A DNA stretch of 64,000 nt. Origin: JBLNDJ01 sp050261515. Its GTDB lineage: Bacteria; Acidobacteriota; Terriglobia; Bryobacterales; Bryobacteraceae. The notes beneath the pieces were generated by a model. The model saw only the letters and a program-made list of their open reading frames with translations, was not told the DNA's origin and did no database searches. The DNA lies in the NCBI GenBank assembly GCA_050261515.1, contig JBLNDJ010000018.1, positions 124,001 through 188,000 of the forward strand, given 5' to 3'. Made by a program: the position numbers and the translations under genes. Each line of letters opens with the position of its first letter. Within the stretch, counting starts at the first letter, position 1. Shown one piece after another: positions 8,153 to 16,783 of the stretch.

Positions 8153-11143
8153 ATGAAGAAAATCCGGATTAACGAGCTGGCGCGGGAATGCGAGCAGCCG
8201 AACAGCGCGATTATCGCGATCCTGCCGGAGTTCGGAGTCACCGAGAAGAAGACGCATTCCAGCTCGATTGACGAGGATGTCGCCATAAAGATCAGGCGGC
8301 ATTTCGGCGCATTTGTCGAGCCGGCGGAAGGCGAGGAGGCTCCGGCCGAAAGACCCGAGACTGGTGAGGCCGCGGCGCCGGCGGCCGAAGCCCCGGCGCC
8401 GGCCGCGCAGGAAGCGGCGGGTCCGTCCAGGCCCGAGCACGCCGGAGAAGCACCCGCGGCTGCGGCGCCGGCCTCCCTGACAACGGAAGAACGCATGAAG
8501 ACGCGGCCTTCGGCGCACCCGCTGCGGCCGCCGCTGCTCGGCAGGATGGGACGGCCGTCACCGGTGCATCCACCGGTGGGTCCTGCGGCGAGGCCGCCGG
8601 CGCCTCCGGTGTCCGCCGCGCCGCCCCCACCTCCGGCCAAGGCCGCGCCGCCACCGCCTCCGGCGCAGCCCGCTCCTCCGGCCGCGGTTGTGACGCCCGC
8701 CCCTCCGACTCCTGCCGCTCCGGCGCCCGGGACGCCGCTTCGCCCGAGCATTCCCGCCAAGCCGCTTCCCTCGGCCCCGAGGCCGGGACAGATCATTTCA
8801 GGGCCGCGGCAACCGTTCCCAGGCGGCCCGGCCGAGGCTCCCCGCCCGGTGGCGCGCCCCGCGGCGCCGCCCCGTCCGGGCGGACCGCAGCAGCCGGGTC
8901 CGCGCCCGCACCAGCAGCCGCCGCAAAGGCCGCAGCAGGTTCCGCCGAACGCCGTCGTTTCGCCGCGCCCCACGCTGGCGGGCCAGCCCGCCGCGCGGCC
9001 GGTGGTTCCCCCGCGTCCGGACCTGGTGGCGCGGCTCCAGCAGACCAAGGCGATGCCGGGCCAGCCGCAACCGCGGCCGAGCGGGCCTGGACGCCCGTCC
9101 ACGATTCCGATTCCGGGACAGCCGATTTACAAGGGACCGATCCGTCCGGGACAGCCGCTCATGCGGCAGCGCCCCAGCGGTCCGATGGGCCGCGGCCGCG
9201 GGCTGCACCCGACTACACCGCTCCGGCCCGAAGTCGCGACAGTCCCCACGACCGAGCAGCGGCGCGGGCAGAAGGAACGGCAGCGCCCCATTGTCGATCG
9301 CGAGGCCGAGCGCGAGGGTAAGCTTTTCCGCGTGCCGGTGTCGCGGCGCGGCGAGGAAACCAGCCGTTTGGCCGAAGGCAAGGAATTCACGGTTGCCGAA
9401 GGCATCACGGTCAAGGAACTTTCCGAGAAGCTCGGCCTGAAGGCCAACCTCGTCATCAAGAAGCTCGTGGACCGCAAGGTGTTCGCGACCATCAACCAGG
9501 CGCTCGACGTGAAGCTGGCCGAGGATCTGGCCAAGGCCTTCGGCGCGAAGGTTTCGACCGTCAGCTTCGAGCAGGAAACCGCCGAGCAGCAGGAAATCGC
9601 GCAGCAGACCGAGGATGACGGCGGGCCGGTGAAGCGGGCGCCCGTGGTTACGATCATGGGCCACGTCGATCACGGCAAGACGTCCGTGCTCGACGCGATC
9701 CGCCAGACGCGCGTGGCCGAGGGCGAGGCCGGCGGCATTACGCAGCACATCGGCGCGTCCACGGTCGAGAAGAACGGCCACAAGATCGTCTTCATCGACA
9801 CACCGGGCCACGAAGCGTTCACGCGCATGCGCGCGCGCGGCGCCAAGGTTACCGACATCGTCGTGCTCGTGGTTGCGGCCGACGACGGCGTGATGCCGCA
9901 GACGATCGAGGCCATCGACCACGCGAAAGCGGCGGGTGTTCCGATCATCGTCGCCATCAACAAGATCGACAAACCCGACGCGCAGCCGGAGCGCGTGAAG
10001 CAGCAGCTCTCGGACCGCAACCTGGTTCCGGAAGACTGGGGCGGCGACACCGTGATGGTGCCCGTTTCGGCTCGCACCAAGGAAGGTCTCGATCTTCTTC
10101 TGGAGATGATCCTCCTGGTTGCCGATTTGCAGGATCTGAAGTCGAACCCGAACCGTCCCGCGGTTGGGACCGTGCTCGAAGCGCAGCTCGACCGCGGACG
10201 CGGTCCGGTGGCGACGGTGCTGGTCCGCAACGGCACGCTGCATACGGGCGACTTCTTCATCTGCGGGCAGGTGTTCGGGAAAGTTCGCGCGATGTTCGAC
10301 GACCACGGAGCGCCGGTGAAGGAAGCCGAGCCTTCGACTCCGGTCGAGGTGCTTGGACTCGACAACCTGCCCGAGGTCGGCGAGACCCTGCAGGTGGTCA
10401 CCGATACCGCGAAGGCGAAGCAGATCGTCATCTACCGCGAGGCGAAAGCCCGCGAGCAGGCGATGGCGAAGAGCTCCCGCGTCACGCTCGAACAACTGCA
10501 CCAGCAGATCAAGGAAGGCGAGACGAAGGAGCTGCCGGTCATCCTCAAGGCCGACGTGGGCGGCAGCGCGGAGGTGATCGCCGAGACGCTTCAGAAGCTC
10601 TCGAACGAAAAGGTCCGCATTCGCGTGATCTCGAGCGGCGTCGGCGCGATTACCGAGACCGACGTTCTGCTGGCAACGGCGTCGAACGCCGTGATCATCG
10701 GGTTCAACGTGCGGCCGGATCGCGGCGCGTCGGCGCTGGCCGAGCAGGAGAAGGTCGATATCCGCCTGCACACGATCATTTACGACCTGACCGACGAGAT
10801 CAAGCGCGCCATGAGCGGGATGCTCGAGCCGGTGTTCAAGGAAGTCTACCGCGGGCGCGCCGAGATCCGGGAGATTTTCCGCATCAGCAAGGTCGGCACC
10901 GTGGCCGGCTGCCTGGTGGTGGACGGCACGATTCCGCGGACCGCCGACGTGCGCGTGCTGCGCGACAACGTGGTGGTGAAGACGGGCAAACTGGCCTCGC
11001 TCAAGCGGTTTAAGGACGACGCGAGCGAGGTGCGCTCGGGCCTGGAGTGCGGCCTCTCGATCGAGAATTTCAACGACCTGAAGCCCGGCGACATCATCGA
11101 GGCGTTCGCGACGGAGAAGATCGCTCCCGAGGTGTTCGCCTGA
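8153..11143 (+). CDS. infB: Translation initiation factor IF-2
   Basis: IF-2 is the GTPase that brings fMet-tRNA to the 30S subunit and promotes subunit joining. The N terminus (MKKIRINELARECEQPNS) is the family's first IF2N domain. A very long Pro/Ala/Arg-rich linker (about 75-390) follows, then a second IF2N domain (about 410-470) and the G domain with GHVDHGKT at 503-510, DTPGHEAF (switch II) and NKID. The C-terminal beta-barrel and C2 domains are complete. The total of 996 residues is at the long end for the family because of the linker. I prefer ATG 8153; TTG 8141, with GGGGCGG upstream, would add four residues. The 144-156 bp gap after nusA has no ylxR gene. Confidence 0.96.
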   Translation: MKKIRINELARECEQPNSAIIAILPEFGVTEKKTHSSSIDEDVAIKIRRHFGAFVEPAEGEEAPAERPETGEAAAPAAEAPAPAAQEAAGPSRPEHAGEAPAAAAPASLTTEERMKTRPSAHPLRPPLLGRMGRPSPVHPPVGPAARPPAPPVSAAPPPPPAKAAPPPPPAQPAPPAAVVTPAPPTPAAPAPGTPLRPSIPAKPLPSAPRPGQIISGPRQPFPGGPAEAPRPVARPAAPPRPGGPQQPGPRPHQQPPQRPQQVPPNAVVSPRPTLAGQPAARPVVPPRPDLVARLQQTKAMPGQPQPRPSGPGRPSTIPIPGQPIYKGPIRPGQPLMRQRPSGPMGRGRGLHPTTPLRPEVATVPTTEQRRGQKERQRPIVDREAEREGKLFRVPVSRRGEETSRLAEGKEFTVAEGITVKELSEKLGLKANLVIKKLVDRKVFATINQALDVKLAEDLAKAFGAKVSTVSFEQETAEQQEIAQQTEDDGGPVKRAPVVTIMGHVDHGKTSVLDAIRQTRVAEGEAGGITQHIGASTVEKNGHKIVFIDTPGHEAFTRMRARGAKVTDIVVLVVAADDGVMPQTIEAIDHAKAAGVPIIVAINKIDKPDAQPERVKQQLSDRNLVPEDWGGDTVMVPVSARTKEGLDLLLEMILLVADLQDLKSNPNRPAVGTVLEAQLDRGRGPVATVLVRNGTLHTGDFFICGQVFGKVRAMFDDHGAPVKEAEPSTPVEVLGLDNLPEVGETLQVVTDTAKAKQIVIYREAKAREQAMAKSSRVTLEQLHQQIKEGETKELPVILKADVGGSAEVIAETLQKLSNEKVRIRVISSGVGAITETDVLLATASNAVIIGFNVRPDRGASALAEQEKVDIRLHTIIYDLTDEIKRAMSGMLEPVFKEVYRGRAEIREIFRISKVGTVAGCLVVDGTIPRTADVRVLRDNVVVKTGKLASLKRFKDDASEVRSGLECGLSIENFNDLKPGDIIEAFATEKIAPEVFA

Positions 11144-11150
11144 TCGTGGA

Positions 11151-11438
11151 ATGGCAACCATCGGCGTCCTGACCCTGGAGATGCGGTTCGAAAATTCGCA
11201 CTCGCTCAAGGAAAAGCGGCACACGGTGCAGAGCCTGAAGGAGCGGCTGCGTCACAAGTTCAACGTGTCGGTGGCCGAAATCGATTACCAGGACCTGTGG
11301 CAGCGCGCGGCCGTGGCGGCCGTGACCGTTTCGAGCGATCACGGGCACGCGGCCCTGGTGCTGCAATCGGTCGAGAAGGAAGCCGCCTCGATGCTCGGGC
11401 CGGAACTGGTCGCAGCGAGCGTGGAGTGGCTGGAGTAG
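11151..11438 (+). CDS. ylxP: DUF503 family protein (YlxP-like)
   Basis: This is a 95-residue alpha/beta protein with the conserved family opening (IGVLTLEMRFENSHSLKEKR), the middle AEIDYQDLWQRA and the C-terminal SVEWLE. The family is small, cytoplasmic and conserved between infB and rbfA in many bacteria; a role in ribosome assembly or translation is suspected but not established. It begins 7 bp after infB and ends 4 bp before rbfA, so it is fully inside the operon. Identification rests on both sequence and position. Confidence 0.88.
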   Translation: MATIGVLTLEMRFENSHSLKEKRHTVQSLKERLRHKFNVSVAEIDYQDLWQRAAVAAVTVSSDHGHAALVLQSVEKEAASMLGPELVAASVEWLE

Positions 11439-11442
11439 CAGG

Positions 11443-11859
11443 ATGGAATCCCGCCGTGCGCAGCGCGTCTCCGAGGCGCTGCGCGAAGAACTGGCCGAAC
11501 TGGTCGGATACGAATTGAAAGACCCGCGCCTGGCCGGCGTGACGGTGGTCGATTGCCACCTCTCGCCGGACGGGCGGCACGCCCAGGTGGCGGTGGCGCT
11601 GCGCGGACCGGATGCGGAGCGGCGCGGCGCGCTCGAGGCGCTCGATCACGCGCGGCACCATTTGCGGCACGAGGTGGCGGGGCGGCTGCGGTTGTTCCGC
11701 GCGCCGGAGTTGCACTTCGTCGAGGATGCGGCCGGGGGCGGCGAGAGCCGGATCGACCAGCTTCTGAAACGGATTCACAAGACCAGGGCCGGCCAGGAGA
11801 CCGGCAGCGGACCAGGGGGTCCGCCCCACAAAGAAAGTGAAAATTCTCCCCAAAAATGA
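11443..11859 (+). CDS. rbfA: Ribosome-binding factor A
   Basis: RbfA is a cold-shock-type 30S assembly factor with a type II KH fold. The 138-residue protein has the standard start (SRRAQRVSEALREELAELVG), KDPRLAGVTVVD, and the terminal ELHFVEDAAGGGESRIDQLL region. The last 24 residues (115-138) are low-complexity Gly/Pro/Ser and are encoded by a GC-rich palindromic repeat (11787-11829) and flanking DNA, which looks like a repeat-derived tail. Its stop overlaps the apbE start (ATGA at 11856-11859). truB, the common next gene, is missing here. Confidence 0.92.
   Translation: MESRRAQRVSEALREELAELVGYELKDPRLAGVTVVDCHLSPDGRHAQVAVALRGPDAERRGALEALDHARHHLRHEVAGRLRLFRAPELHFVEDAAGGGESRIDQLLKRIHKTRAGQETGSGPGGPPHKESENSPQK
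11787..11829 (+). repeat. Dispersed GGCCGGCC / GCGGACC-GGGGGTCC repeat, copy 1
   Basis: GGCCGGCC (11787-11794) is followed by CCGGC and GCGGACCAGGGGGTCC (11807-11822), whose ends GGACC/GGTCC are inverted. The same order of elements occurs at 29718-29752, a shorter form at 24281-24309, and the right part in reverse at 34210-34232. This copy encodes the tail of RbfA. Confidence 0.6.
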
Positions 11860-12851
11860 CCCGTAAGCGCCTGTGCGTCGTGCTAATTTTGTGTTTGTTG
11901 CCCCTGGCGGGGCAGCAACAGGCGCAACCGGACGCCGAGCTGCTGCGGCTCGAGGAAAGCCTCGATGCCATGGGCTCCACTTTCACGGTCGCGCTCTACG
12001 GGTACAACGGCGACCAGATGGAAGCGGCTGTGGAGGCGGCCTTCAACGAAGTTCGCCGCCTGGACGGCATGATGTCGAACTATCGCCCGGGGAGCGAGCT
12101 CTCCGAGGTGAACCGCTATGCCGCGGAACGCCCCGTAAAGGTGACGCCGGAGCTGTTCGACCTGCTTTCGAAGTGCAAGGAGTACAGCCGGGAAAGCGAC
12201 GGCGCTTTCGATATCACCGTCGGGCCGCTGATGCGCGTCTGGGGCTTTTATAAAGGCACAGGCAAGCTTCCAACGAAGCAGGAAGTGGCGCAGGCGCTCA
12301 AGAAGGTCGGCTATCAGAAGGTCACGCTCGATGCCGCCAGCCGGACGGTGCGGTTCAGCGAGCCGGGCGTGAATCTCGACCCGGGCGGCATCGGCAAGGG
12401 TTACGCAGTGGACCGAATGGTGGACATTCTGAAGGAGAACGGCATCGCGTCGGCGCTGGTTTCGGCGGGCGGCAGCAGCATCTACGCGCTCGGTACGCCC
12501 AACGCGAGCGCGAAGGGCTGGGAGATCAAGATCCGCGATCCGAAGAACGCCCGCAAAACGGTCGAGGATCTTTATCTGCGGGACCAGTCGATGTCCACCT
12601 CGGGGAGCTACGAGAAGTTCTTCGAAGCCGAGGGCAAGATTTACAGCCACATCATGGACCCGCGGACCGGCTTTCCGGCCACGGGAGTTTTGTCGGTGTC
12701 GGTCATCACGCCGTCTACGCTCGACAGCGAGGCCTGGACCAAGCCGTACTTCATCAACGGACGCCAGTGGGCGGCCAAACACAAACCCCAAGACTTTCGC
12801 GTATTCATTTGCGAGGACAAAACGGAACAGCCATGCGCGTGGCTCCAATGA
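11856..12851 (+). CDS. apbE: FAD:protein FMN transferase (ApbE family)
   Basis: ApbE attaches FMN covalently to threonine in exported or membrane redox proteins such as RnfG and NqrC. The 331-residue protein has a signal peptide (1-20), the GSTF start of the fold, SELSEVNRYA, DITVGPLMRVWGF, DPGGIGKGYAVD and HIMDPRTGFPA. The C-terminal metal-site segment that normally reads like DALSTALFVMG appears as SEAWTKPYFING, so the usual Asp and Thr are changed. It overlaps rbfA by 4 bp and hemE by 4 bp, so it is translationally coupled to both. No obvious flavinylation target is in the window. Confidence 0.88.
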   Translation: MTRKRLCVVLILCLLPLAGQQQAQPDAELLRLEESLDAMGSTFTVALYGYNGDQMEAAVEAAFNEVRRLDGMMSNYRPGSELSEVNRYAAERPVKVTPELFDLLSKCKEYSRESDGAFDITVGPLMRVWGFYKGTGKLPTKQEVAQALKKVGYQKVTLDAASRTVRFSEPGVNLDPGGIGKGYAVDRMVDILKENGIASALVSAGGSSIYALGTPNASAKGWEIKIRDPKNARKTVEDLYLRDQSMSTSGSYEKFFEAEGKIYSHIMDPRTGFPATGVLSVSVITPSTLDSEAWTKPYFINGRQWAAKHKPQDFRVFICEDKTEQPCAWLQ

Positions 12852-13870
12852 ACAGCCGGTTTTTGGATGCCTGCCGGCGCAGGCCCACGGATGTACGGCC
12901 CGTGTGGTTTATGCGCCAGGCGGGACGTTACCTGAAGCAGTATCGCGACATCCGCGCCAAACACGGGATTCTCGAGATTTGCAAGCGCCCGGACCTGGCG
13001 GCCACGGTCACTCTCCAGCCCGTGGAAGTGCTGGACGTTGACGCGGCCATCATCTTCGCCGACCTGCTGCTGCCGGTCGAGCCGATGGGGCTCAAGCTGC
13101 GGTTTGCCGCCGGCGAAGGCCCGGTGATCGAAAACCCCGTGCGGACTTCGGAAGACATCGACACGCTGTCGATCTCGAACACGGACGATCTCGGCTATGT
13201 GGGCGAAGCGATCGCGATGGTTGTCAAAGCGCTCGGAGGGAAGGCGCCGGTGCTCGGCTTCGTCGGGGCTCCGTTCACGATCGCGAGTTACATGATCGAG
13301 GGCGGCGCGTCGCGCACGTTCCTGCGAACGAAGCAAATGATGTACTCGAACGAGACGCTGTGGCGGCGGCTGATGGGGAAACTCGTCGATGTGCTCGGGC
13401 CGTTCGCGATTTTGCAGGTCGCCTCGGGCGCGCGTGCGATCCAGGTGTTCGATAGCTGGGTCGGGGCGCTCGGACCGGACGATTACGTGCGTTTCGTCGC
13501 GCCGTATTCGCGCGCGCTCATCGAGCGGATTCGCTCGACCGGCGTGCCGGTGATCCACTTCGGAACCGGCGCGGGCGGGTACTTCCGCGAACTGCACGCC
13601 GCGGGCGGCGACGTGCTCGGCGTCGATTGGCGCATCAACGTCGATCAGGCGTGGATGGACATCAGCTACCGTTCGGCGATCCAGGGGAATCTGGACCCGG
13701 CCGCACTATTCGCTCCCCTGCCGGAATTGAAGGCGCGCGTGCACGAACTTCTGAAGCGCACGGGCACGCGGCCGGGGCACATCTTCAACCTCGGGCACGG
13801 AATCCTGCCGGAGACGCCGGTGGAGAATGTCAAGGCCGTGGTGCAGATGGTCCGCGAATTTAAACCTTAG
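12848..13870 (+). CDS. hemE: Uroporphyrinogen decarboxylase
   Basis: HemE removes four carboxyl groups from uroporphyrinogen III to give coproporphyrinogen III in heme synthesis. The 340-residue protein carries the family signature PVWFMRQAGRYLKQYR near its start, a central LGFVGAPFTIASYMIEGG and the C-terminal FNLGHGILPETPVENV. I chose ATG 12848, which overlaps the apbE stop as ATGA, matching the rbfA-apbE junction; ATG 12833 would add five residues. hemH follows after one base. The order hemE-hemH-hemG is the same as hemEHY in Bacillus. Confidence 0.96.
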   Translation: MNSRFLDACRRRPTDVRPVWFMRQAGRYLKQYRDIRAKHGILEICKRPDLAATVTLQPVEVLDVDAAIIFADLLLPVEPMGLKLRFAAGEGPVIENPVRTSEDIDTLSISNTDDLGYVGEAIAMVVKALGGKAPVLGFVGAPFTIASYMIEGGASRTFLRTKQMMYSNETLWRRLMGKLVDVLGPFAILQVASGARAIQVFDSWVGALGPDDYVRFVAPYSRALIERIRSTGVPVIHFGTGAGGYFRELHAAGGDVLGVDWRINVDQAWMDISYRSAIQGNLDPAALFAPLPELKARVHELLKRTGTRPGHIFNLGHGILPETPVENVKAVVQMVREFKP

Positions 13871-13871
13871 G

Positions 13872-14753
13872 ATGAAAGAGGCGGTACTTCTTCTTGCCCA
13901 CGGCGCGCCGGAGCGCGTCGAGGACGTTCCCGAGTATCTAGCCTGCATACGCGCGGGGCGCGCCACTCCGGCAAAGGTTGTCGAGGAGGTGGCCGGGCGG
14001 TACCGCGCGATCGGCGGCGGGTCTCCGATGCTGGCGCGCACGCGCGAACAGGCCGAAGCGCTCTCCCACGCGCTGGCGATTCCGGTGTATTTCGGGATGC
14101 GCAATTGGCGCCCGTTCATCGCCGAGACGGTCGAGCGGATGAAGGCCGACGGCGTCGAGCGCGTGGTGGCGATCTGCCTGGCGCCGCAATATTCGAATTC
14201 CACGGTCGGGCTGTATTTCCGGCGTTTGCAGGCGGCCGTGACCGAGAAGGGCTTCGGGGCGGAAATCGTGTGGACGAAGACATTGTACGATTCGTTCCTG
14301 CTGATCGAGGCTTTCTACGAGCGGCTCGCGCCGCTGCTCCCCGCGGCGAAGGTTCTGTTCACCGCGCACAGCCTGCCCGAGCGCGCGCTCGAGGGCGGCG
14401 ATCCTTACGACACCGAGGTACGGGCCACGGCGGCGGCGGTCGCGCGGCGTGCGGGGCTGGCCGAGTGGGACTTCGCCTACCAGAGCCAGGGCTTCACGGA
14501 CGACAAGTGGCTGGGCCCGACGGTTGAATCGCGCATCGATGCTTACGCTGCCGAGGGTGTGCGAGACATGGTGCTCGTCCCGGTGGGGTTCGTTTCCGAT
14601 CACGTGGAGATCCTCTACGACGTAGACATCCTGTTCGGCGCGTACGCGCGCGAGCGGGGAGTCGCGCTGCGGCGGCCCGAGTCGTTGAACGATTCCCCCA
14701 CGTTCATCGCCGCGCTCGCGGCCGCGGCGCGCCAGAAATTATGCGACGCGTAG
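13872..14753 (+). CDS. hemH: Ferrochelatase
   Basis: HemH inserts ferrous iron (or acts on coproporphyrin III in the coproporphyrin route). The 293-residue product has the family start AVLLLAHGAPERVEDVPEYL, the catalytic histidine in LFTAHSLPERAL and the conserved acidic SDHVEILYDVD near the end. It is slightly shorter than most ferrochelatases but complete. ATG 13872 lies one base after hemE. The 3' end overlaps hemG by 13 bp. Whether the pathway is protoporphyrin- or coproporphyrin-dependent cannot be settled from this window. Confidence 0.94.
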   Translation: MKEAVLLLAHGAPERVEDVPEYLACIRAGRATPAKVVEEVAGRYRAIGGGSPMLARTREQAEALSHALAIPVYFGMRNWRPFIAETVERMKADGVERVVAICLAPQYSNSTVGLYFRRLQAAVTEKGFGAEIVWTKTLYDSFLLIEAFYERLAPLLPAAKVLFTAHSLPERALEGGDPYDTEVRATAAAVARRAGLAEWDFAYQSQGFTDDKWLGPTVESRIDAYAAEGVRDMVLVPVGFVSDHVEILYDVDILFGAYARERGVALRRPESLNDSPTFIAALAAAARQKLCDA

Positions 14754-16117
14754 CGATCGTCGGCGGCGGAATCTCGGGGCTTTCGGCCGCGTACTATCTC
14801 GCCAGGCAGGGCATCGGCTCGACGCTCATCGAGCGGCGCGAAAGGCTGGGCGGCGTGATCCGGACCGAGCGCATCCAGGGCTGCGTGCTCGAGGCCGGGC
14901 CCGACAGCTTCATCTCGCAGAAGCCGTGGGCGCTGCAATTGATCCGCGAACTGGGGCTCGGCGCGGGTGTGATCGGGTCGAACGACCACTTGCGGGTCAC
15001 CTATGTGCTGAAGGGCGGCAAGCTCGTTCCGCTGCCCGACGGGCTGATGCTCATGATCCCGACGAAGATTCTGCCGCTGGTCGAGACGCGGCTGGTCGGG
15101 TGGGGCACGAAGATCCGCATGGGGATGGAGTGGTTCCGGCGGCCGGCGAACGGCGAGCGGCCGGACCAGCCGGTAGCGGAGTTCATCGCGGCGCACTACG
15201 GGAAGGAGGCGGTGGACTATCTCGCCGAGCCGCTGCTCGCGGGCGTTTACGGCGGCGATCCGAACCGGCTGAGCGTCGAGAGCGTGCTGCCGCGGTTCGT
15301 GGAACTCGAGCGCAAGTACGGCAGCCTGACGCGCGGCGTGCTGCACGAGCGGCGCAAGGTGGCCAAACAGGCCAAGGGCGCGCCGCTTTTCCAGACGCTG
15401 AAGGGCGGGCTCGGCGAGCTGGTCGAGGCGCTGGTGGAGCAGACGCGGCCCGCGCCTGAGGTTGTGCGCGGCACGGCCGAGGCGCTCGAGCGGCGCGAGG
15501 GCGGCGGCTACCGTGTGCGCGTCGGCGGCGAGTGGATCGAGGCCGTCCATGTGGTGCTCGCCGCGCCGGCGTATGAGGCGGGAGCGCTCGCCGGCGGTGA
15601 ACTGGGCGAGCTGCTGAACGCGGTCGCGTACTCGAACTCCATCACGATTTCGCTCGGCTACGACCGTGCTAACTTCCGGCATCCGCTGAACGGTTTCGGG
15701 TTCCTGATTCCGAAGACCGAGCGGCGGCTGATGATGGCCTGCACGTGGGTCGGGACGAAGTTTTCGGGCCGCGTGCCCGAGAATAAAGCCGTGCTGCGCT
15801 GCTTCACCGGCGGCGAGGACGCGGGCGCTCTGGCGCTGAGCGACGACGAACTGATTGCGCGCGTACGCGAAGAACTGCGCGAGATCATGGGCGTGACCGA
15901 GACTCCCGCGTTCACGCACATCGCGCGCTGGCCGCGGTCGATGGCTCAATATACGGTGGGGCACGCCGCGCGCGTGGCCGCAATCGAAGCGCGTGTCAAA
16001 GAACTGCCGGGCCTGCACCTGGCGGGGAATGCTTACAACGGCATCGGCGTCCCCGACTGCGTGCGCATGGGGAAGGAAGCGGCGGAAAGAATTTCAGCCG
16101 CAGATGAACGCCGATAA
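14741..16117 (+). CDS. hemG: Oxygen-dependent protoporphyrinogen/coproporphyrinogen oxidase (HemY type)
   Basis: This FAD enzyme oxidises protoporphyrinogen IX or coproporphyrinogen III by six electrons. The 458-residue protein opens with the dinucleotide-binding motif VGGGISGLSAAYYLARQG, and has the family's ETRLVGWGTKIRMGMEWF, EPLLAGVYGGDP and terminal HLAGNAYNGIGVPDCVRMG. It is the last of three coupled heme genes and starts inside hemH. The last six codons and the stop codon (TAA 16115-16117) lie within a dispersed inverted repeat. The HemY type needs oxygen, so the organism is at least microaerobic. Confidence 0.94.
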   Translation: MRRVAIVGGGISGLSAAYYLARQGIGSTLIERRERLGGVIRTERIQGCVLEAGPDSFISQKPWALQLIRELGLGAGVIGSNDHLRVTYVLKGGKLVPLPDGLMLMIPTKILPLVETRLVGWGTKIRMGMEWFRRPANGERPDQPVAEFIAAHYGKEAVDYLAEPLLAGVYGGDPNRLSVESVLPRFVELERKYGSLTRGVLHERRKVAKQAKGAPLFQTLKGGLGELVEALVEQTRPAPEVVRGTAEALERREGGGYRVRVGGEWIEAVHVVLAAPAYEAGALAGGELGELLNAVAYSNSITISLGYDRANFRHPLNGFGFLIPKTERRLMMACTWVGTKFSGRVPENKAVLRCFTGGEDAGALALSDDELIARVREELREIMGVTETPAFTHIARWPRSMAQYTVGHAARVAAIEARVKELPGLHLAGNAYNGIGVPDCVRMGKEAAERISAADERR

Positions 16118-16172
16118 ACGCCGATAAAAATTCGCTGGGGTTTTATCCGTGTTCATCTGCGTTCATCGGCGG
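16098..16172. repeat. Inverted repeat of GATGAACGCC-type units after hemG
   Basis: Left arm 16098-16130 is built of GATGAACGCC/GATAAACGCC/GATAAAA units. The right arm 16141-16172 is the same motif in reverse complement, about 80 percent alike, with a 10-nt loop. It can form a long hairpin between the convergent hemG and 16186-16746 genes and may serve as a terminator. The hemG stop codon lies in the left arm. Confidence 0.8.
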
Positions 16173-16185
16173 CCAATAATGCTTT

Positions 16186-16746
16186 CTACTTCCCGATCAC
16201 GACGTTCACCTGCGCGGGCTGCACTTCCAGGCGGTCGATGCGGTGCGCGAGTTCGAACGGCCTGTTCACCTTCGCTTCGGGGTAATACGACCAGAGATAG
16301 TTGCGGATCAGGTAATCGAGCGCGCCTCCGCTGATCGAGACACCCGAAACTTCGACGCGATCCACGTGTACCGTGGCCTTGCCTCCGCCGGATTGAATCC
16401 GCGCATCGACACGCACGGGGCGCTCGCCTTCGAGCAGCTTTGCCAGAAGCCAGTTCATGGGCCTGCCTTGCGATTGCTGGAGCTTCGGGAAATCGATGTA
16501 CGCGTAACCGGTGGCGCGGTTGTCGCCGAGATCGAGGCGCGGGTCGCGGACGCCTTCGGGCGCGACCGTTCGCAGTTCGCTGCGGACGTAGGCGTTCAAC
16601 TCGTCGCGGCTGAGTGTCACCTTCGAGCCGCGGGGCGCCCGGCCTGTCTGGATCAGATCGATCTTGCGCTTGACGCTCAGCGCGCCGGGCGGGGCCGCCG
16701 GCGTCAGTACAGCCGCGAGAATCAGCGAAATGACGGCGCGACGCAT
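16186..16746 (-). CDS. Secreted protein of unknown function
   Basis: The 186-residue product has a signal peptide (about 1-22, ending GALS) and a beta-rich mature part that includes VTLSRDELNAYVRSELR, GYAYIDFPKLQQSQGRP and a C-terminal FELAHRIDRLEVQPAQVNVV. I see no catalytic motif and no membrane anchor after the leader. The pattern of a short helical DELNAYV segment followed by repeated beta strands suggests a lipid- or membrane-facing periplasmic fold, but this is a guess. The ATG at 16746 has a GAGGAAGAG ribosome site. It is divergent from aroA and convergent with hemG. Confidence 0.7.
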   Translation of the reverse strand: MRRAVISLILAAVLTPAAPPGALSVKRKIDLIQTGRAPRGSKVTLSRDELNAYVRSELRTVAPEGVRDPRLDLGDNRATGYAYIDFPKLQQSQGRPMNWLLAKLLEGERPVRVDARIQSGGGKATVHVDRVEVSGVSISGGALDYLIRNYLWSYYPEAKVNRPFELAHRIDRLEVQPAQVNVVIGK

Positions 16747-16769
16747 GGCTCTTCCTCTACTCTAGACGG

Positions 16770-16775
16770 TAAAAT
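16770..16775 (+). promoter_or_regulatory. -10 box close to the aroA start
   Basis: TAAAAT lies 8 nt before the aroA ATG, so the transcript would begin only about 2 nt upstream of the start codon. GAGGG lies between the box and the ATG. Confidence 0.5.
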
Positions 16776-16783
16776 GAGGGCCA

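Noticed and set aside
8798..11224. Very long open frame antisense to infB (and similar ones opposite the MFS, tilS, kinase and ADOP genes)
   Set aside because: These are products of GC-rich codon bias on the opposite strand: they are rich in Arg, Ala, Gly and His, have no family motifs, and the sense strand encodes recognised proteins.
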